In this document: in pieces, positions 1 through 6,644 of the stretch
Layout of the letters: the number at the start of each line of letters is the position of its first letter
Position numbering within the stretch: position 1 is the first letter of the stretch
Assembly: GCA_016202435.1 (NCBI GenBank)
Contig: JACQOR010000030.1
Span: 1 to 35,452 of the forward strand
Source of the DNA: Chloroflexota bacterium
GTDB lineage: Bacteria > Chloroflexota > UBA6077 > SHYK01
Direction: 5' to 3'
DNA: 35,452 nucleotides
The notes under the pieces: model-generated
The model's database searches: none
Told to the model about the DNA's origin: nothing
What the model saw: only the letters and a program-made list of their open reading frames with translations
Position numbers and translations under genes: made by a program

Positions 1-252
1 GTGAAGCGGATCCTGCTGGGTCGAGCGCTTCCGCCCAAGACGCGGCCCGCGGGAATCCTCCGGCTCATCGAAGGAGCGCACGCAGTGCTGCCCGACTGCC
101 GCTGGCCCGATCCCTGGACCCCGAGCCACGATCAATTGGACGCCCTCCTCTGCGCGATTACGGCGCGGCTCTATGACCGTGGGGAAACCGAAACGCTGGG
201 CGACCCGGCGGAGGTCCCCATCATCATTCCTCAGCCTCGCCGTTCTTCCTGA
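1..252 (+). CDS. DUF429 family protein, C-terminal fragment
   Basis: The reading frame is open from the first base and ends at a TGA at 250-252, so this is the 3' end of a gene that begins outside the window; the GTG at base 1 is probably internal. The visible 83 residues contain HDQLDALLCAITARLYDRG followed by a GDPAEVPIIIP ending. That pattern of Asp-Ala-Leu-x-Cys-Ala-x-Thr-Ala and a terminal GDP-E-x-x-I-x-x-P is what I associate with the end of DUF429 proteins, predicted RNase H-fold nucleases of unknown substrate. The next gene follows 84 bases later on the same strand. The family call rests on the C-terminal motif only. Confidence 0.55.
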   Translation: MKRILLGRALPPKTRPAGILRLIEGAHAVLPDCRWPDPWTPSHDQLDALLCAITARLYDRGETETLGDPAEVPIIIPQPRRSS

Positions 253-336
253 AGGGCGGATGCCTTCGGCCTTCTATCGGTTGACCAGGGACCCAGCTTC
301 CAACTATGTTCAGCCATCCCGAGCCGGAGAATCTCG

Positions 337-708
337 ATGGCCGACGAGCCAGTCACGTTCCTGTGGAAGCGCACCTGAAGCACGTGTCGAGCAGCGAGGG
401 AGGCTCTCTCGCACAACGGCGTGGCCCTCAAGGAGCGCGATTTCTTCAAGCAGCCACTGACCGAGGACGAGCTGCGGGGCTTGTTGGGTCCCCGAGCGCC
501 CAGTGAGATCTTCAACTGGAGGTCGGTCACGGCGCGGAAACTGGGCCTCAGCTCCCAGCAGGGCAAGCTCGCGGAAGACGATCTCCTCCGTCTCATGGTG
601 CAAGAGCCCGGCCTCATCAAGCGGCCGCTGATCGTGGTCGGTGACGAGCTGGTGGCGGGATTCGACAAAGCGGCCCGGCTCTCGCAGCTACTCAGAAGGC
701 CGCTCTAA
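337..708 (+). CDS. ArsC/Spx-family thioredoxin-fold selenoprotein (UxxC), TGA recoded
   Basis: The ORF track starts this gene at GTG 421, but the same frame is open upstream to an ATG at 337 preceded by a GGAGA Shine-Dalgarno about 7 bases away, interrupted only by a TGA at 376-378. Read through, it is a 123-residue protein with Sec at position 14: KRT-U-STCR. That is the place where ArsC/Spx-family reductases carry the N-terminal redox Cys, and it makes a UxxC motif with Cys17. The downstream part fits the family: LKERDFFKQPLTEDELRGLL, LLRLMVQEPGLIKRP (family pattern Leu-Ile-x-Arg-Pro), then IVVGDELVAGFD. Full length matches the usual 110-120 residues only when the TGA is read through. A hairpin directly after the TGA could be the bacterial SECIS. 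The role is probably a glutathione- or thioredoxin-type reductase; arsenate as substrate is unproven. The alternative is a simple nonsense mutation or an assembly error. Confidence 0.75.
376..423 (+). promoter_or_regulatory. Candidate bacterial SECIS element following the TGA codon
   Basis: The UGA at 376-378 is followed 15 bases later by an 8-pair stem, GCGAGGGA (394-401) with UCUCUCGC (405-412), including one G-U pair and a G-containing apical loop (GGC, or AGGCU if the top pair opens). An outer helix of CACG 381-384 with CGUG 420-423 and UGU 385-387 with ACA 413-415 is also possible. The apical loop sits about 23-26 bases past the UGA, within the range known for SelB-recognised bacterial SECIS hairpins. 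Pairing was done by eye; no energy was computed. Confidence 0.55.
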
Positions 709-761
709 CCGCGGCGGTTTCGGCGAGCGCGAAAACGCCCGGGCAGGAGCGACTTCGGAAA

Positions 762-846
762 TTGTGCGGCCTGCACAAGCAAACCGGGGAAATCTTTGGA
801 CAGCCTGCCTCTAGGACCCGCTGCTCGGGAGACGGAGAATACTCCG
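762..846 (+). other. Structured leader upstream of the small membrane protein
   Basis: The 178 bases between the selenoprotein gene and the 40-residue ORF contain three consecutive perfect hairpins: TTGTGC-N5-GCACAA (762-778), CCCG-CTGCT-CGGG (817-829) and CGGAG-AATA-CTCCG (833-846). I do not recognise a named riboswitch class here. The first palindrome could instead be a DNA operator. No clear promoter was found. Confidence 0.35.
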
Positions 847-886
847 CAATGAGGGCAGACGGCCTTCAAACTCACGAGGTGGATGA

Positions 887-1009
887 ATGGATCTGGAAAT
901 CCTGGCTAGCTTGCTCGCTTTCGCAGCCCTGGTTGTCACCTGGGCCGTCGCCCCGAGCCGCAGCCCGAAGTTCTCCGAGGCCAAGAGCCCCGTTCCTGCC
1001 GCCAGCTAA
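887..1009 (+). CDS. Small single-helix membrane protein, 40 residues
   Basis: This ORF is too short for the supplied track. ATG at 887 is preceded by GAGGTGG about 5-8 bases upstream; the overlapping ATG at 883 runs into a stop after eight codons. The protein starts MDLEILASLLAFAALVV, giving one transmembrane helix at about residues 4-22, followed by a Pro/Ser/Lys-rich hydrophilic tail ending in PVPAAS. It stops at TAA 1007-1009 and an intrinsic terminator begins 15 bases later, so the transcription unit is well framed. The length and one-helix layout recall accessory subunits such as KdpF, but there is no sequence match I would defend and no partner next to it. Function unknown. Confidence 0.55.
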   Translation: MDLEILASLLAFAALVVTWAVAPSRSPKFSEAKSPVPAAS

Positions 1010-1024
1010 CGAACTCACAAAAGG

Positions 1025-1056
1025 AGCCCGCTGGGTTCTCCCGGCGGGCTGTTTTT
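1025..1056 (+). terminator. Intrinsic terminator after the 40-aa ORF
   Basis: An 11-pair stem, AGCCCGCTGGG with CCCGGCGGGCT (one T-G wobble), has a TTCT loop and is followed by GTTTTT. It ends the left + strand unit, facing the convergent nuoI gene. Confidence 0.9.
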
Positions 1057-1134
1057 GTGCCGAAAAGTCTCCGCGAATGTGACGCTGGGGGAAACGCTAG
1101 GCTACTCCGCCCTCTGCAGCAGATCACACCTGCC

Positions 1135-1599
1135 CTAGGCCTGCTTACCCTTGGTGCCGGCGATCCAGTGCATGTCGGCCTCGCTCTCGGGGGTCGCCTT
1201 CAGAGCCAGCATCTCCTTCGTCCAGAAGAGCTGCTCCCGGTTGTAACCGGCTATCTCGAAGCCATGCATCATGGTGAGCGCCTCGAACGGGCAGGCCTCG
1301 ACGCACAGACCACAGAAGACGCAGCCTCCGGCTTCGATATCGAAGCGGTCCAGGACCAGCTTGCGATCCTCCCCGCGATGGGTGTCGATGTGGATGACCT
1401 CCACCGGGCACGCGTTGGCACAGATGCTGCACGCGACGCACCGCAGGTCGTCGGGGGTCTCGTCGTACACCAGCCGGGGCAGACCCCGGAAGCCAATCGG
1501 CAGGGGCGCCCGCTCCTCGGGATACTGAATCGTGTACTTCTTGGCAAACAGGTGCCCTAGCGTGGTCCTCATCCCCTGGACGATCCCGCTACCAAACAT
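1135..1599 (-). CDS. nuoI: NADH-quinone oxidoreductase subunit I
   Basis: NuoI carries the two [4Fe-4S] clusters (N6a/N6b) that pass electrons from the peripheral arm towards the quinone site of complex I. Both ferredoxin motifs are intact: CVACSICANACPVEV and CVFCGLCVEACPFEA. The ORF track runs to 1749, but its first 50 residues are low-complexity and overlap the end of nuoD in another frame. The ATG at 1597-1599 gives MFGSGIVQGMRTTLGHLF, a normal N-terminus, with AGGAGG 11-12 bases upstream, for a 154-residue protein of usual length. It lies 76 bases downstream of nuoD on the same strand and is presumably cotranscribed. No other nuo genes are visible, so the complex I genes are split in this genome. 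The C-terminal tail after the second cluster is the usual NuoI extension. Confidence 0.93.
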   Translation of the reverse strand: MFGSGIVQGMRTTLGHLFAKKYTIQYPEERAPLPIGFRGLPRLVYDETPDDLRCVACSICANACPVEVIHIDTHRGEDRKLVLDRFDIEAGGCVFCGLCVEACPFEALTMMHGFEIAGYNREQLFWTKEMLALKATPESEADMHWIAGTKGKQA

Positions 1600-1628
1600 C
1601 AGAGGAAGGCCCTCCTGCTCAGACGGGG

Positions 1629-1653
1629 GCCGCGGGGGCCGCGCCCCCGCGGC
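1629..1653. repeat. Perfect GC palindrome between nuoD and nuoI
   Basis: GCCGCGGGGGC and GCCCCCGCGGC form an 11-pair perfect hairpin with a CGC loop in the nuoD-nuoI gap. On the transcribed (-) strand it is not followed by a U run, so it is more likely an mRNA-stabilising or processing hairpin, or a REP-like repeat, than a terminator. Confidence 0.6.
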
Positions 1654-1675
1654 AAAAGGGCGGGTGGGTGGGCGT

Positions 1676-2818
1676 TCATCTGTCCACCTCGCCCATGACG
1701 ATGTCGATGCTGCCCAGTATGACGACGGCGTCGGCAACCTTGTGGCCAACGACTAGCTGGCTGAGCACGCCCAGGTTGATAAAGCTGGGCGCCCGGATGT
1801 GGAAGCGGTACGGCTCGGTCCGGCCCTCGCTTACCAGATAGAAGCCGATCTCGCCCTTGGGACTCTCCGTCCGCGCGTAGGCATAGCCCTTGGCCGGACG
1901 GAAGACTTTCGGAACCCTCCCCGCGATCGGCCCCTCCGGCAGGTCCCTCAAGGCCTGCTCGAGGATGCGCTTCGATTGGCGCATTTCGCCGATCCGGACC
2001 AGGTACCGGTCGTAGCAGTCGCCCCCCTGGCGCGTGGGGATCTCGAAGTCGAAACGGTCGTAGACGGAGTACGGCTCTGCTCTACGCACGTCGTAGGCAA
2101 CCCCGCTGGCTCGGAGCATGGGTCCGGTGATGCTGTACTGCACAGCGGTCTCCGGGGGCAGCACGCCGATACGGATCGTCCGGGCGCGAAAGATCTCGTT
2201 CCGCGTCAGCAGCGACTCAAACTCGTCGATGCTCCGGTCCATGTCCGCGACGAGCTCGCGAATCGCCGCGACCGCCTCGTCGGTCAGGTCCCTCGCAACG
2301 CCCCCGTAGCGGATATAGCTCACCGTCATGCGCGCGCCGCAGGCCTGCTCGTAAACGTCCAGGATCCGTTCGCGCTCGCGAAACGTGTACATCATGGGCG
2401 TGTAGAACGCACCGGCGTCCGAAGCGAACGTGCCGACGGCGACGCAGTGGCTGGCAAAGCGTTGGAGCTCGCACATGATCACTCGGATGTACTCGGATCG
2501 TTCCGGCACCTCGATGCCGGCTAGGCGCTCGATTGCCATGGCATAGGGGAGATTGGTCGTCATCGGCGCCAGGTAATCGAGGCGGTCGGTGAAGATAATG
2601 TCCTTGAGGTAGCTTCGTTCCTCGGCAAGCTTCTCGACCGACCGGTGCAGGTACCCCATCACCGGCCGACAGCCGACCACCGTCTCACCGTCAAGGGTCA
2701 GCACCATGCGAAAAACGCCGTGGGTGCTGGGATGCTGCGGTCCCATGTTGAGGGTGAGCAAGTCGCCCTCGCGGACGACCTCCTGCTGTGAGCTGACTGG
2801 AACGTCCACTCTAGCCAC
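1676..2818 (-). CDS. nuoD: NADH-quinone oxidoreductase subunit D
   Basis: NuoD is the 49-kDa subunit of complex I, homologous to the large subunit of NiFe hydrogenases, and forms the quinone-binding cavity with NuoB. The N-terminus has the expected [23 protein letters not shown] segment, then [16 protein letters not shown], and the C-terminus ends [13 protein letters not shown] as typical NuoD does. The 380-residue length is normal. ATG at 2818 is the only sensible start. Hydrogenase-type nickel-binding cysteines are absent, as expected for NuoD. It is first in a two-gene unit with nuoI and is separated from the upstream phosphofructokinase gene (same strand) by 78 bases. Confidence 0.95.
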   Translation of the reverse strand: MARVDVPVSSQQEVVREGDLLTLNMGPQHPSTHGVFRMVLTLDGETVVGCRPVMGYLHRSVEKLAEERSYLKDIIFTDRLDYLAPMTTNLPYAMAIERLAGIEVPERSEYIRVIMCELQRFASHCVAVGTFASDAGAFYTPMMYTFRERERILDVYEQACGARMTVSYIRYGGVARDLTDEAVAAIRELVADMDRSIDEFESLLTRNEIFRARTIRIGVLPPETAVQYSITGPMLRASGVAYDVRRAEPYSVYDRFDFEIPTRQGGDCYDRYLVRIGEMRQSKRILEQALRDLPEGPIAGRVPKVFRPAKGYAYARTESPKGEIGFYLVSEGRTEPYRFHIRAPSFINLGVLSQLVVGHKVADAVVILGSIDIVMGEVDR

Positions 2819-2896
2819 ACACCTTACCCGCTGCGTTCGCGCGCTGGGCTCCGAAATTCTAGCACCGCCGCCCCAATGCCGTGCTCAGCGGTTGGA

Positions 2897-4135
2897 TCAG
2901 CCCTGGGACAGGTCCATGACGTCGGGCAGACGGCCGCCGACGAGTGGGCGAACGTAGCGAAGGAAAGCAGGCGTAACGTCGGTACCCGAGGTCGCGATGA
3001 ATTCGTCGGGCAGCCGGCGCTCCTCGCGGGCGATTGCCTCCAGTGGCGCCGTCCCCAGGCTGACGCGGTACTGAGGACCCGGAGCGCGCTCGACGGTCAC
3101 CATGATGCCGCTCTCTCCCGCGAGTGCGCGGCGAACCGCCTCGGCGCCAACCGCCACCGCCTCGGCCACGTCGATCCGTGACTGCCCCCCAGCGAGGCTG
3201 CGCAAGAAGCTACCCGGTCGCTCGTACCGGGCCGACACGCCCGACGCCTGGCGAATCGCTGCCGCCAGCGCCAGCCCGGGACTCTCGAAATAGGGGTGCC
3301 CGTAGGGATCCGTGTCCAGCGCAGCGCCACCGGCGAGGGGCTCGCTCCGTTCGTTGGTCTGGTTCTCCGAGATCACCACCACCGCGAACCCGCTCGCCTC
3401 GAGTGCCACCCGAACCTCTTGCACCATGTGGGCCAGGGGGCGAGGACGCTCCGGCAAGAAAATCACGTGCGGGGCCCCTCCGGCTGAGGACCGGTGCCGC
3501 CCTGGTAGGGGCGAGGCACGCCTCGACCTATCCGCCGATCTGGCGAGAGCGGAGGCGGCGGCCAGCCAGCCCGAGTTTCGACCCGGCACCTCGATGATCT
3601 TCACTGGATCGGTGCGGCGCAAGGCCGCGGTATCGAGCGCGGAGCCCCGCACGTACCGGGCCAGCGCCCGAGCAGCGCTGCCGTACCCGGGCGTGTGATC
3701 CATGAACGGCAGGTCGTTGTCCACGGTCTTTGGGATCCCAACCACATTAAGGGGCACGCCCAGCACGAGGGCGCAGAGGTGCAACCGTTGCATGAGATCC
3801 GCGGAATCGTTGCCCCCGATGACCGAGAGCCAGCCCACGCCTCGCTCCGCCAGTGAGCGCACCGCTTCCCCCAGGTCCTGGTCAGAAGGCCGAAGCCGCG
3901 AGGACGCGAGTGCCGGCCCCGGCGTCTTGGCGAGACGGCCCAGTTGAGACGGACCAAGCTCGCCGAGATCGGCATAGCTGCCCCCCAGAAGGCCCTCGAA
4001 GCCAAATCGAGCGCCCAACACCGCGCGGACGCGCTCGTCGCTCCGGGCAGCGCGAATCGCGCCCACGAGACTCGCGTTCACGACGGCGGTGGGGCCGCCG
4101 GACTGGAAAAGCACCAACGTATCGGGGTCGGGCAC
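2897..4135 (-). CDS. 6-phosphofructokinase, probably PPi-dependent
   Basis: The enzyme phosphorylates fructose 6-phosphate to fructose 1,6-bisphosphate. The fold is clear: FQSGGPTAVVNASLVG (residues 10-25), IGGNDSADLMQRL (106-118), PKTVDNDLPFMDHTPGYGS (135-153) and EVPGRNSGWLAAASAL (182-197). From family knowledge, Asp at the second position after Gly-Gly and Lys in PKT(I/V)DND indicate pyrophosphate as donor; ATP enzymes have GGDG and PGTIDND. Here the loop reads GGND, so the first Asp is Asn while the PPi-type Asp and the Lys are present. The catalytic Asp of TVDND is intact. A stretch of about 19 residues (201-219, rich in Arg and Ser) interrupts the conserved run before PHVIFLPERP and coincides with a decayed palindromic repeat. 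The GTG start lies two bases after the stop of the upstream membrane protein gene, implying translational coupling. Confidence 0.87.
   Translation of the reverse strand: MPDPDTLVLFQSGGPTAVVNASLVGAIRAARSDERVRAVLGARFGFEGLLGGSYADLGELGPSQLGRLAKTPGPALASSRLRPSDQDLGEAVRSLAERGVGWLSVIGGNDSADLMQRLHLCALVLGVPLNVVGIPKTVDNDLPFMDHTPGYGSAARALARYVRGSALDTAALRRTDPVKIIEVPGRNSGWLAAASALARSADRSRRASPLPGRHRSSAGGAPHVIFLPERPRPLAHMVQEVRVALEASGFAVVVISENQTNERSEPLAGGAALDTDPYGHPYFESPGLALAAAIRQASGVSARYERPGSFLRSLAGGQSRIDVAEAVAVGAEAVRRALAGESGIMVTVERAPGPQYRVSLGTAPLEAIAREERRLPDEFIATSGTDVTPAFLRYVRPLVGGRLPDVMDLSQG
3504..3533. repeat. Degenerate palindromic repeat inside the phosphofructokinase gene
   Basis: GGTAGGGGCGAGGC is followed by a near-complementary arm, GCCTCGACCTATCC. 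It falls exactly where the protein has extra residues (ASPLPGRHRSS region) compared with the family, suggesting in-frame acquisition of a mobile palindrome. Confidence 0.45.
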
Positions 4136-4137
4136 GC

Positions 4138-4677
4138 CTAAGCGCCGGGGACCAGGCGCCGGGCTCCTCGGTAGAGGTACCAGGCGCTGAGCAGCGCAAA
4201 GATCGCGACGGGGACCAGCGCCAGCATCATCGGGGTCCGCTCATTGGCGGGGCCGGTGGGTTGGACGGTGGCCGCGGCGGCAGCCAGGGGCGCCAAGAGA
4301 ATGGCGACGTACGCGAGGGACGCGGTAGCGGCGCCCCAGCGGTCGACGAGCTTGAGCCATGCCCTCCAGGAGCGGAGGTCCCGCGGCTCAAAGCGCGCGT
4401 AGAGGACCGTGCTCTCCAGGTCTCGCCGCAGCTCGTTCCGCCACAGCGTAGGGCTGGAGGCCCAGCCCGCGAATGAGAAGGTGATCGCGAACAGACTCGC
4501 CGTCTCGGCCACGCTTCTGACCGCCATAATCTGGCCGGCCGCGGCCACAATCAGCCCGGCGAGGACGAGGAGAGCGAGCCAGTACAGCCGAAAAAGGGTG
4601 GCGCCGCGCAGCAGGCTCCAGCCAACGACCGTCGCGGTTCCGATGATGATCAAGATGGAGATCTGGGCCAGGCTCAC
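4138..4677 (-). CDS. Small polytopic membrane protein, unknown function
   Basis: The product has about 179 residues and four probable membrane helices: SILIIIGTATVVGWSLL near the start, LYWLALLVLAGLIVAAAGQI, ATASLAYVAILLAPLAAAAA and MMLALVPVAIFALLSAWYLY. A hydrophilic, charged middle segment (WRNELRRDLESTVLYARFEPRDLRSW) would lie on one side of the membrane. The track places the start at GTG 4689; I prefer the GTG at 4675-4677, which overlaps the stop of the upstream binding-protein gene as GTGA and has GGAG about 8 bases upstream. It sits between a lipoprotein solute-binding protein and phosphofructokinase in a coupled - strand unit. I recognise no family. It does not look like an ABC permease, since no EAA loop is visible. 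Confidence 0.65.
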   Translation of the reverse strand: MSLAQISILIIIGTATVVGWSLLRGATLFRLYWLALLVLAGLIVAAAGQIMAVRSVAETASLFAITFSFAGWASSPTLWRNELRRDLESTVLYARFEPRDLRSWRAWLKLVDRWGAATASLAYVAILLAPLAAAAATVQPTGPANERTPMMLALVPVAIFALLSAWYLYRGARRLVPGA

Positions 4678-6398
4678 CCTTTGCTCCACTCATGGGCGTT
4701 CCAGCCAAACATGGGTCGCGCCACCGGCGGGGTCACCTCGGGGGGACGCACGTTTCGAACCCCATCCCGCACCAGCGCAATCGTGGGATAGAAGAACACT
4801 CCGATCATCGGTAGGTCCTCCGCTACCTTCCTGGCTATCGCGCTCTCGGCGGCGTCGATCTCCGACTGACCGATGGCCTGCCACAGGCGATCCAGCAGCC
4901 CATCGAGTTCGGGGCTCGCGTAGCGGCCCCGGTTCGACCCCACGAAGAGATTCTCGGCAGAGGGCGCATTCGTCGACCGGAGCCGGCTATCCAGCAGCCC
5001 GATGGAAGGGAACGCTCCGGTCATTTCCACGCCAGAGTAGGTGGAGCGCCGCTCCCGGTCGAACACCGATCCCAGCGATATCACCTCCTCTTTCACGCCC
5101 ACGCCGACCTGGCGCCACGACTCGGCTACCGAAGCTGCCGCAGAGTGCCATTCCGCTGTGGTGCTCAGCTCGATTTCAAGCCGCTCGCCATGGCTGACGA
5201 GCACCGCATCGACTCCCTCGGGCCGCCACCCCGCGTCTCGCAACAGGCCCGCCGCGCGCTCCGGGCGGTACTGATAGCGGGGGATGCCCGATGCAACCGG
5301 TTGGTACCGTGGGTCCGACGGCGCTATCCACAGCTCAGAAGCCAGGGAAGCGTCTCCGCCTACCGCTTCCGCGACCCCGGCGCGATCGATGGCAAAGGCT
5401 AGCGCCTGCCGGATTCTCGGATCGCCGAGCCCCCGGGGCTGAGGATTGAGGAACTGCGGAGCGAGAAACACCCAGCTGTAGGTGGGCGAGAGTATGAGGG
5501 ACCCGCCACCGACCGCCCATTGCTGACGCAGAGCCTGGGTGATGCCCAGGGCCGCGCGGCGGGGAAGCACGACGTCTACGCCGCCGCCCAGCACCGCCGC
5601 CAGAGTCGAGCTGTCATCGGTCAAGAAGCGGACGCTGATGTGCGCCCCGCGGGGTGGACCCAGATAGTAGTCGGCCACCGGTTCCAGCTCCAGCGAGATG
5701 CCGGCATACCAGTGAGCGAGGCGGTACGGGCCAAGGCCAACGAACGATGCCTGCCAGTAGGGATGCCCGGCCATCTGCTGCGGCACCAGGTCGAGCGAGT
5801 CTTGGAGCAGGTGCTTGGGCAAGAGCGTGAGCTCGTAGCCGGAGAGCTGGTTCGCGAAAGCGTAGCGGCCGCGCCAGTGGATCGCCACGGTCTGGGAGTC
5901 GCGCACCTCGACGTTGTCGATCAGCCGAGCGGCTCGGCGGGAGACGACCGGCACCGCGCTGCTGTTGAACAATCGCCAACTGAAGGCAATGTCGTCGGCG
6001 GTGAGGTCCCGACCGTCGTGCCACCGCACCCCTTCCCGGATCTGGTAGACAGTCTCCATCGACCCGTCTGGGAACAGCTTCCACGAGCCGTCGGCCAGTG
6101 AAGGGAGTGCGCGGGCCACCTTCGGAATCGGCTGGCCCGAAACGTCGTACGAGACGAGCGACTGGTGCAGCACCTCGAAGAGGTGCTCCGTGGGGCCCGG
6201 TGTCTCGCTCCCGATCGAGGGCACGAGGCTCCGGGGCTCGCCGCCCACGGCCACCACAATCGTGTCGGGAGCAGCCCTCGCGCCCCCAAGCGTCTCCTGC
6301 CCGCCCTCACCCGTCGGGGCACACGCCGCAAGTATCCCCACCGCCGTGGCGATCAGGAGTGCGCGCGCGTGCGGCGGCAGTACCTTGCTATGGTGCAC
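4674..6398 (-). CDS. Lipoprotein ABC-type substrate-binding protein (SBP_bac_5, peptide/nickel family)
   Basis: The 574-residue protein begins with a lipoprotein signal (ALLIATAVGILAAC, lipobox LAAC, Cys at about residue 26). The mature part follows the DppA/OppA plan: IVVAVGGEPRSLVPS near the start, then YQIREGVRWHDGRDLTADDI (family pattern R-x-G-V-x-W-x-D-G-x-x-x-T-A-D-D), a KHLL segment, and DPRIRQALAFAIDRAGV, the conserved helix of the family. It would bind a peptide-like ligand outside the membrane and deliver it to an ABC permease. No permease or ATPase genes are adjacent, so the partner is unknown or the protein acts in sensing. It heads a coupled unit with a membrane protein and phosphofructokinase. 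The start is ATG 6398, behind a TATAAT box about 40 bases upstream. Confidence 0.9.
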   Translation of the reverse strand: MHHSKVLPPHARALLIATAVGILAACAPTGEGGQETLGGARAAPDTIVVAVGGEPRSLVPSIGSETPGPTEHLFEVLHQSLVSYDVSGQPIPKVARALPSLADGSWKLFPDGSMETVYQIREGVRWHDGRDLTADDIAFSWRLFNSSAVPVVSRRAARLIDNVEVRDSQTVAIHWRGRYAFANQLSGYELTLLPKHLLQDSLDLVPQQMAGHPYWQASFVGLGPYRLAHWYAGISLELEPVADYYLGPPRGAHISVRFLTDDSSTLAAVLGGGVDVVLPRRAALGITQALRQQWAVGGGSLILSPTYSWVFLAPQFLNPQPRGLGDPRIRQALAFAIDRAGVAEAVGGDASLASELWIAPSDPRYQPVASGIPRYQYRPERAAGLLRDAGWRPEGVDAVLVSHGERLEIELSTTAEWHSAAASVAESWRQVGVGVKEEVISLGSVFDRERRSTYSGVEMTGAFPSIGLLDSRLRSTNAPSAENLFVGSNRGRYASPELDGLLDRLWQAIGQSEIDAAESAIARKVAEDLPMIGVFFYPTIALVRDGVRNVRPPEVTPPVARPMFGWNAHEWSKG

Positions 6399-6440
6399 TC
6401 ATTCCCCTTCGATCCGGCGCACGCGGCTGCGCATGGCCAG

Positions 6441-6446
6441 ATTATA
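6441..6446 (-). promoter_or_regulatory. Probable -10 box for the binding-protein operon
   Basis: The reverse strand reads a perfect TATAAT here, predicting a transcription start near 6434 and a leader of about 36 bases before ATG 6398. No good -35 hexamer is found at 16-18 bases spacing (CTGACA lies too close), so the promoter may depend on an activator. Confidence 0.5.
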
Positions 6447-6644
6447 TGGAGGGGGTATGTCAGCTTCGGATCTGTGCCATCACTTGAGGCGGTTCGAGCT
6501 ATCTGCTCTCGATCTGGAGAGGCGATGGGCTTCAGCGCGGGAACGCCGTAGCGGCAGAGTGGCTTCCGTCTCCTCTGGGCAGGAATCGTCGAAAATGGGA
6601 TCCCGCAGCTTCCGGTTCACCACCAGGCCCTCCGTTCGGACCGG

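Noticed and set aside
1799-2524. 241-residue + strand ORF antisense to nuoD
   Set aside because: Shadow of a highly conserved gene, with no family resemblance and no ribosome site.
3853-4476. 207-residue + strand ORF antisense to phosphofructokinase and the membrane protein gene
   Set aside because: Arg/Pro/Gly-rich composition, no motif, and fully overlaps two supported genes; typical high-GC shadow.
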